64,000 nucleotides of DNA from Photobacterium swingsii (lineage in GTDB: Bacteria; Pseudomonadota; Gammaproteobacteria; Enterobacterales; Vibrionaceae), in contig NZ_AP024852.1 of assembly GCF_024346715.1 (NCBI RefSeq), positions 1,178,001 through 1,242,000 on the forward strand, read 5' to 3'. The translations under genes were made by a program, and so were the position numbers. Below, one piece after another: positions 63,419 through 64,000 of this stretch; position 1 is the stretch's first letter, and every line of letters begins with the position of its first letter. Under the pieces are notes generated by a model that worked only from the letters and a program-made list of their open reading frames with translations, had not been told where the DNA came from and ran no database searches.

Positions 63419-64000
63419 TTATTCTACGTCTTGATTAACGGCTGGTATTGAAGGCGTGGGTACAAAGGGGGTCGTGACCCAATCTAGCGTGTTAATCAGT
63501 AACTGAGCGCCTTGCGTTGTTAAGATAGATTCTGGGTGAAACTGAAAACCACAGACTTTATCTTCATTTTGTGTAACGGCCATAACCAAACCATTAACAT
63601 CGGCAACAACATCTAAACTATCAGGAACTTGGGTTGCAACCAAGGAATGATATCGAGCAATTGATAATGGGTTAGGCAGTTCGCCAAAAACAGGGTGTTG
63701 GTTGTGACGCATCATGGCCGCTTTACCATGCACAATGTCGCCAGCGCCTTCCACTTTACCGCCATATGCTTCAACAATGGCTTGATGGCCTAGGCATATC
63801 CCTATCATGGGTACTTTGCCTTTTAGGTGGGTAATCAAGTCTGGCATACAGCCTGCGTCTGCAGGGGCGCCTGGACCGGGTGATAACACCAGCACAGGAT
63901 TTGTTTTTTCGGCAATGGCTTGTGTCATTTGTTCAACCGTCAAACTGTTACGATAAACAGTAACGGGGTGACCCAGTGAGCGAAACTGATCCACAAGGTT
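63419..64000 (-). CDS. trpG: Anthranilate synthase glutamine amidotransferase component (5' end outside window)
   Basis: Supplies ammonia from glutamine to TrpE. 193 residues visible, from NLVDQFRSLGHPVTVYRNSL to the stop; about 15-20 N-terminal residues are cut off. Class I amidotransferase triad: Cys in GICLGHQAIVEAYGG, His and Glu in CGFQFHPESILTTQG. PGPGAPADAG oxyanion loop. Next to trpD with 14 bp between. Confidence 0.95.
   Translation of the reverse strand, partial: NLVDQFRSLGHPVTVYRNSLTVEQMTQAIAEKTNPVLVLSPGPGAPADAGCMPDLITHLKGKVPMIGICLGHQAIVEAYGGKVEGAGDIVHGKAAMMRHNQHPVFGELPNPLSIARYHSLVATQVPDSLDVVADVNGLVMAVTQNEDKVCGFQFHPESILTTQGAQLLINTLDWVTTPFVPTPSIPAVNQDVE

Overview
The window reads as chromosome of a gamma-proteobacterium of the Vibrionaceae. 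The A+T-leaning intergenic DNA, the protein sequences, and two blocks whose gene order follows Escherichia coli point this way. My best guess at genus is Photobacterium (P. profundum-like), but that is an inference from memory of the proteins, not a search result. The content is almost entirely core genome. I see no insertion sequence, prophage, integron, CRISPR array, rRNA or tRNA gene.

Layout. 1-10 kb: trxB (3' end cut off), ald and lrp divergent from each other, then ftsK, lolA, rarA and serS. 10-12.2 kb: a two-gene leftward unit of unknown function (lipoprotein plus single-pass membrane protein). 12.6-18.7 kb: a leftward Na+/dicarboxylate-type symporter, metG divergent from apbC/mrp, then udk. 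18.9-27 kb: asmA, a CBS-domain protein, a YdjM-like membrane hydrolase, dcuB with a perfect FNR-type box, psiE, and an endonuclease/exonuclease/phosphatase-fold lipoprotein. 27-31.3 kb: a leftward cobT-cobS-cobO unit for late cobalamin steps, ddl, and a divergent low-molecular-weight protein-tyrosine phosphatase. 31.4-37.2 kb: a SulP anion transporter and rne (RNase E) with a long structured leader.

37.2-51.6 kb is the long block seen in E. coli at about 24-25 min: rluC, yceF, yceD-rpmF-plsX-fabH-fabD-fabG-acpP-fabF-pabC-mltG-tmk-holB-tatD(ycfH)-ptsG. It links rRNA/ribosome functions, fatty-acid synthesis, folate, peptidoglycan, dTTP supply, replication and glucose uptake. 51.7-59 kb is more accessory: a 16-copy hexanucleotide repeat that can be read as a (Lys-Ala)n peptide, lysO, an HDOD protein, a LON-domain protein, a TfoX/Sxy-family regulator, a DsdC-like LysR regulator, a DUF2058 protein and a second symporter with an altered NMDGT motif. 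59-64 kb: the leftward trp operon, trpA back to trpG, with trpC and trpF fused; trpG runs off the right edge.

No clear new multi-gene system is visible. The best leads are the (CCAAAG)n/(KA)n locus, the 14-bp perfect stem-loop between tatD and ptsG, the unknown lipoprotein/membrane-protein pair, the structured rne leader, and several regulatory sites (LexA-type box before ftsK, FNR-type box before dcuB). Many ORF starts were moved inward where homologous length, a ribosome binding site or an overlapping terminator supported it; each case is noted.
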